This document shows positions 5,510 to 5,954 of a DNA stretch of 5,954 nucleotides, in pieces. The DNA lies in assembly GCA_031360915.1 (NCBI GenBank), contig JANMCE010000367.1:1-5954 (forward strand). Reading direction: 5' to 3'. The position numbers were made by a program, and so were the translations under genes. Source of the DNA: JANMCE01 sp031360915. GTDB lineage: Bacteria; Actinomycetota; Acidimicrobiia; Acidimicrobiales; Ilumatobacteraceae. How positions within the stretch are numbered: position 1 is the stretch's first letter; every line of letters begins with the position of its first letter. Under the pieces are notes generated by a model. It saw only the letters and a list, made by a program, of their open reading frames with translations, did no database searches and was not told where the DNA came from.

Positions 5510-5834
5510 CGGTTCCGTAACGGCAGACACCTGCCTGATCTGTGAACAGCAGTTTCCGACCGGGCGTGCCCGCACGACCTGCTCGGACGCCTGCCGCCAA
5601 ACACTCTGGCGGCGCCGGCACCAACCCGCCCCCGCCCCGACCAGCGCCCCACCGCCAGCGGGTGCGCCGAGACGGCCGGTCACGGTCTACGAATGCGGCG
5701 GCTGCGGTCTGCGCCAACTCGGTGATCAGTACTGCCACGACTGCCACACGTTCATGAACACCATCGGCTACGGAGGACACTGCCCCCACTGCACCGAACC
5801 TGTCGCCCACAAAGAACTCGCCGACCTACAATGA
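5496..5834 (+). CDS. Small zinc-ribbon protein encoded within the IS
   Basis: This 112-residue protein starts at a GTG inside the transposase 3' end. AGGAG at 5484-5488 with a 7-nt gap supports this start and suggests translational coupling. Two cysteine modules are visible. The first is C13-x2-C16 with C29-x3-C33, in the arrangement TTCSDACRQTLWRRRH, like small bacterial zinc fingers with a basic helix. The second is C67-x2-C70, C80-x2-C83 and C96-x2-C99, a zinc-ribbon-like set. A Pro/Ala-rich linker (residues 44-61) joins them. It lies between the transposase and the right inverted end, so it belongs to the element. It may help the transposase bind DNA or may regulate it, but no function is established from the sequence. 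Similar short Cys-rich proteins seem to accompany actinobacterial IS genes, from general knowledge only. Confidence 0.72.
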   Translation: MPSRNGSVTADTCLICEQQFPTGRARTTCSDACRQTLWRRRHQPAPAPTSAPPPAGAPRRPVTVYECGGCGLRQLGDQYCHDCHTFMNTIGYGGHCPHCTEPVAHKELADLQ

Positions 5835-5853
5835 CACCCACCTGAAACAACCC

Positions 5854-5894
5854 GGGATCACCACCGGACTTCAACACCGTTCGGGACATCGTCG
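5854..5894 (-). repeat. Right inverted end of the IS256-family element
   Basis: This is the partner of the left end at 4081-4122. It begins 19 bp after the zinc-ribbon stop codon. The 60 bases to its right (5895-5954) contain no recognisable gene or matching target duplication. They include AGCTGTTC (reverse strand, 5933-5926), reminiscent of CTGTTC on the far left flank. Confidence 0.72.
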
Positions 5895-5954
5895 AAAGGC
5901 ACACCCGATCAGATAGCGACGGTTGAGAACAGCTACAGGCAACTTCGCGCTGCC

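Larger units (their letters stand above)
4081..5894 (+). mobile_element. IS256-family insertion sequence with two genes
   Basis: The element is bounded by inverted ends (4081-4122 and 5854-5894) and carries a transposase gene plus an overlapping zinc-ribbon gene. IS256 (mutator) elements move by a D-D-E transposase through a circular intermediate and usually make an 8-9 bp target duplication. No such duplication is seen directly outside these coordinates, so the exact outer ends are not fixed. Weaker inverted similarity continues outward to about 4060 and 5915. The element seems intact and recently active, because both genes are open. It lies about 50 bp upstream of the alternative start of the Cys-rich pseudogene and is oriented away from it, so it may have separated that gene from its promoter. 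Confidence 0.8.

Noticed and set aside
5102..5683. 193-codon minus frame across the transposase end
   Set aside because: It is antisense to the clear transposase and zinc-ribbon genes and rich in Gly/Arg/Val, typical of high-GC shadow frames.
1..5954. CRISPR array or large repeat array
   Set aside because: No regularly spaced direct repeats were seen; only the short repeats listed are present.

Overview
The window is high-GC DNA with short actinobacterial-style gene spacing, and it reads like an accessory or decaying region of an actinomycete chromosome (Actinomycetota; lineage is inferred from composition and protein style only). Almost everything left of 4030 is on the minus strand. The right third is an insertion sequence read on the plus strand.

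From right to left on the minus strand: (1) a conserved-looking gene with one apparent single-base deletion, encoding a Cys-rich protein (3546-3997); (2) an intact 319-residue protein of unknown function with a strong ribosome binding site (2504-3463); (3) a gene-free stretch (2257-2503) that holds a 12-bp palindrome, a short inverted and tandem repeat, and what looks like the decayed 3' end of a tRNA gene; (4) a frameshifted hypothetical gene (1929-2256); (5) a composite broken region in which the N-terminal part of an AlbA_2/Schlafen-type protein is joined to a multiply frameshifted C-terminal piece of an unrelated protein (1200-1844); (6) a VapBC toxin-antitoxin operon with a probable leaderless promoter (503-1170); (7) a small protein with a single C-terminal membrane segment that follows vapC by 24 bp and may belong to the operon (125-478); (8) a 5'-truncated alpha/beta hydrolase fragment running off the left edge (1 to about 125).

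From about 4081 to 5894 lies an IS256-family (mutator-type) element. It has an intact 438-residue D-D-E transposase, an overlapping second gene for a small zinc-ribbon protein, and matching inverted ends of about 42 bp (34 positions identical). A perfect 13-bp inverted repeat pairs the left end with the transposase ribosome binding site and start codon. This would let read-through RNA hide the start, while transcripts begun inside would escape.

The toxin-antitoxin operon, the IS genes and the 319-residue gene are intact. Three neighbouring loci carry small frame breaks. They could reflect real decay of an old insertion region or uncorrected indels in the assembly. The sequence alone does not decide. 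No wholly new defence or metabolic system is evident. The most unusual pieces are the two-gene IS256 element with its start-masking hairpin and the three-gene vapBC-plus-membrane-protein arrangement.
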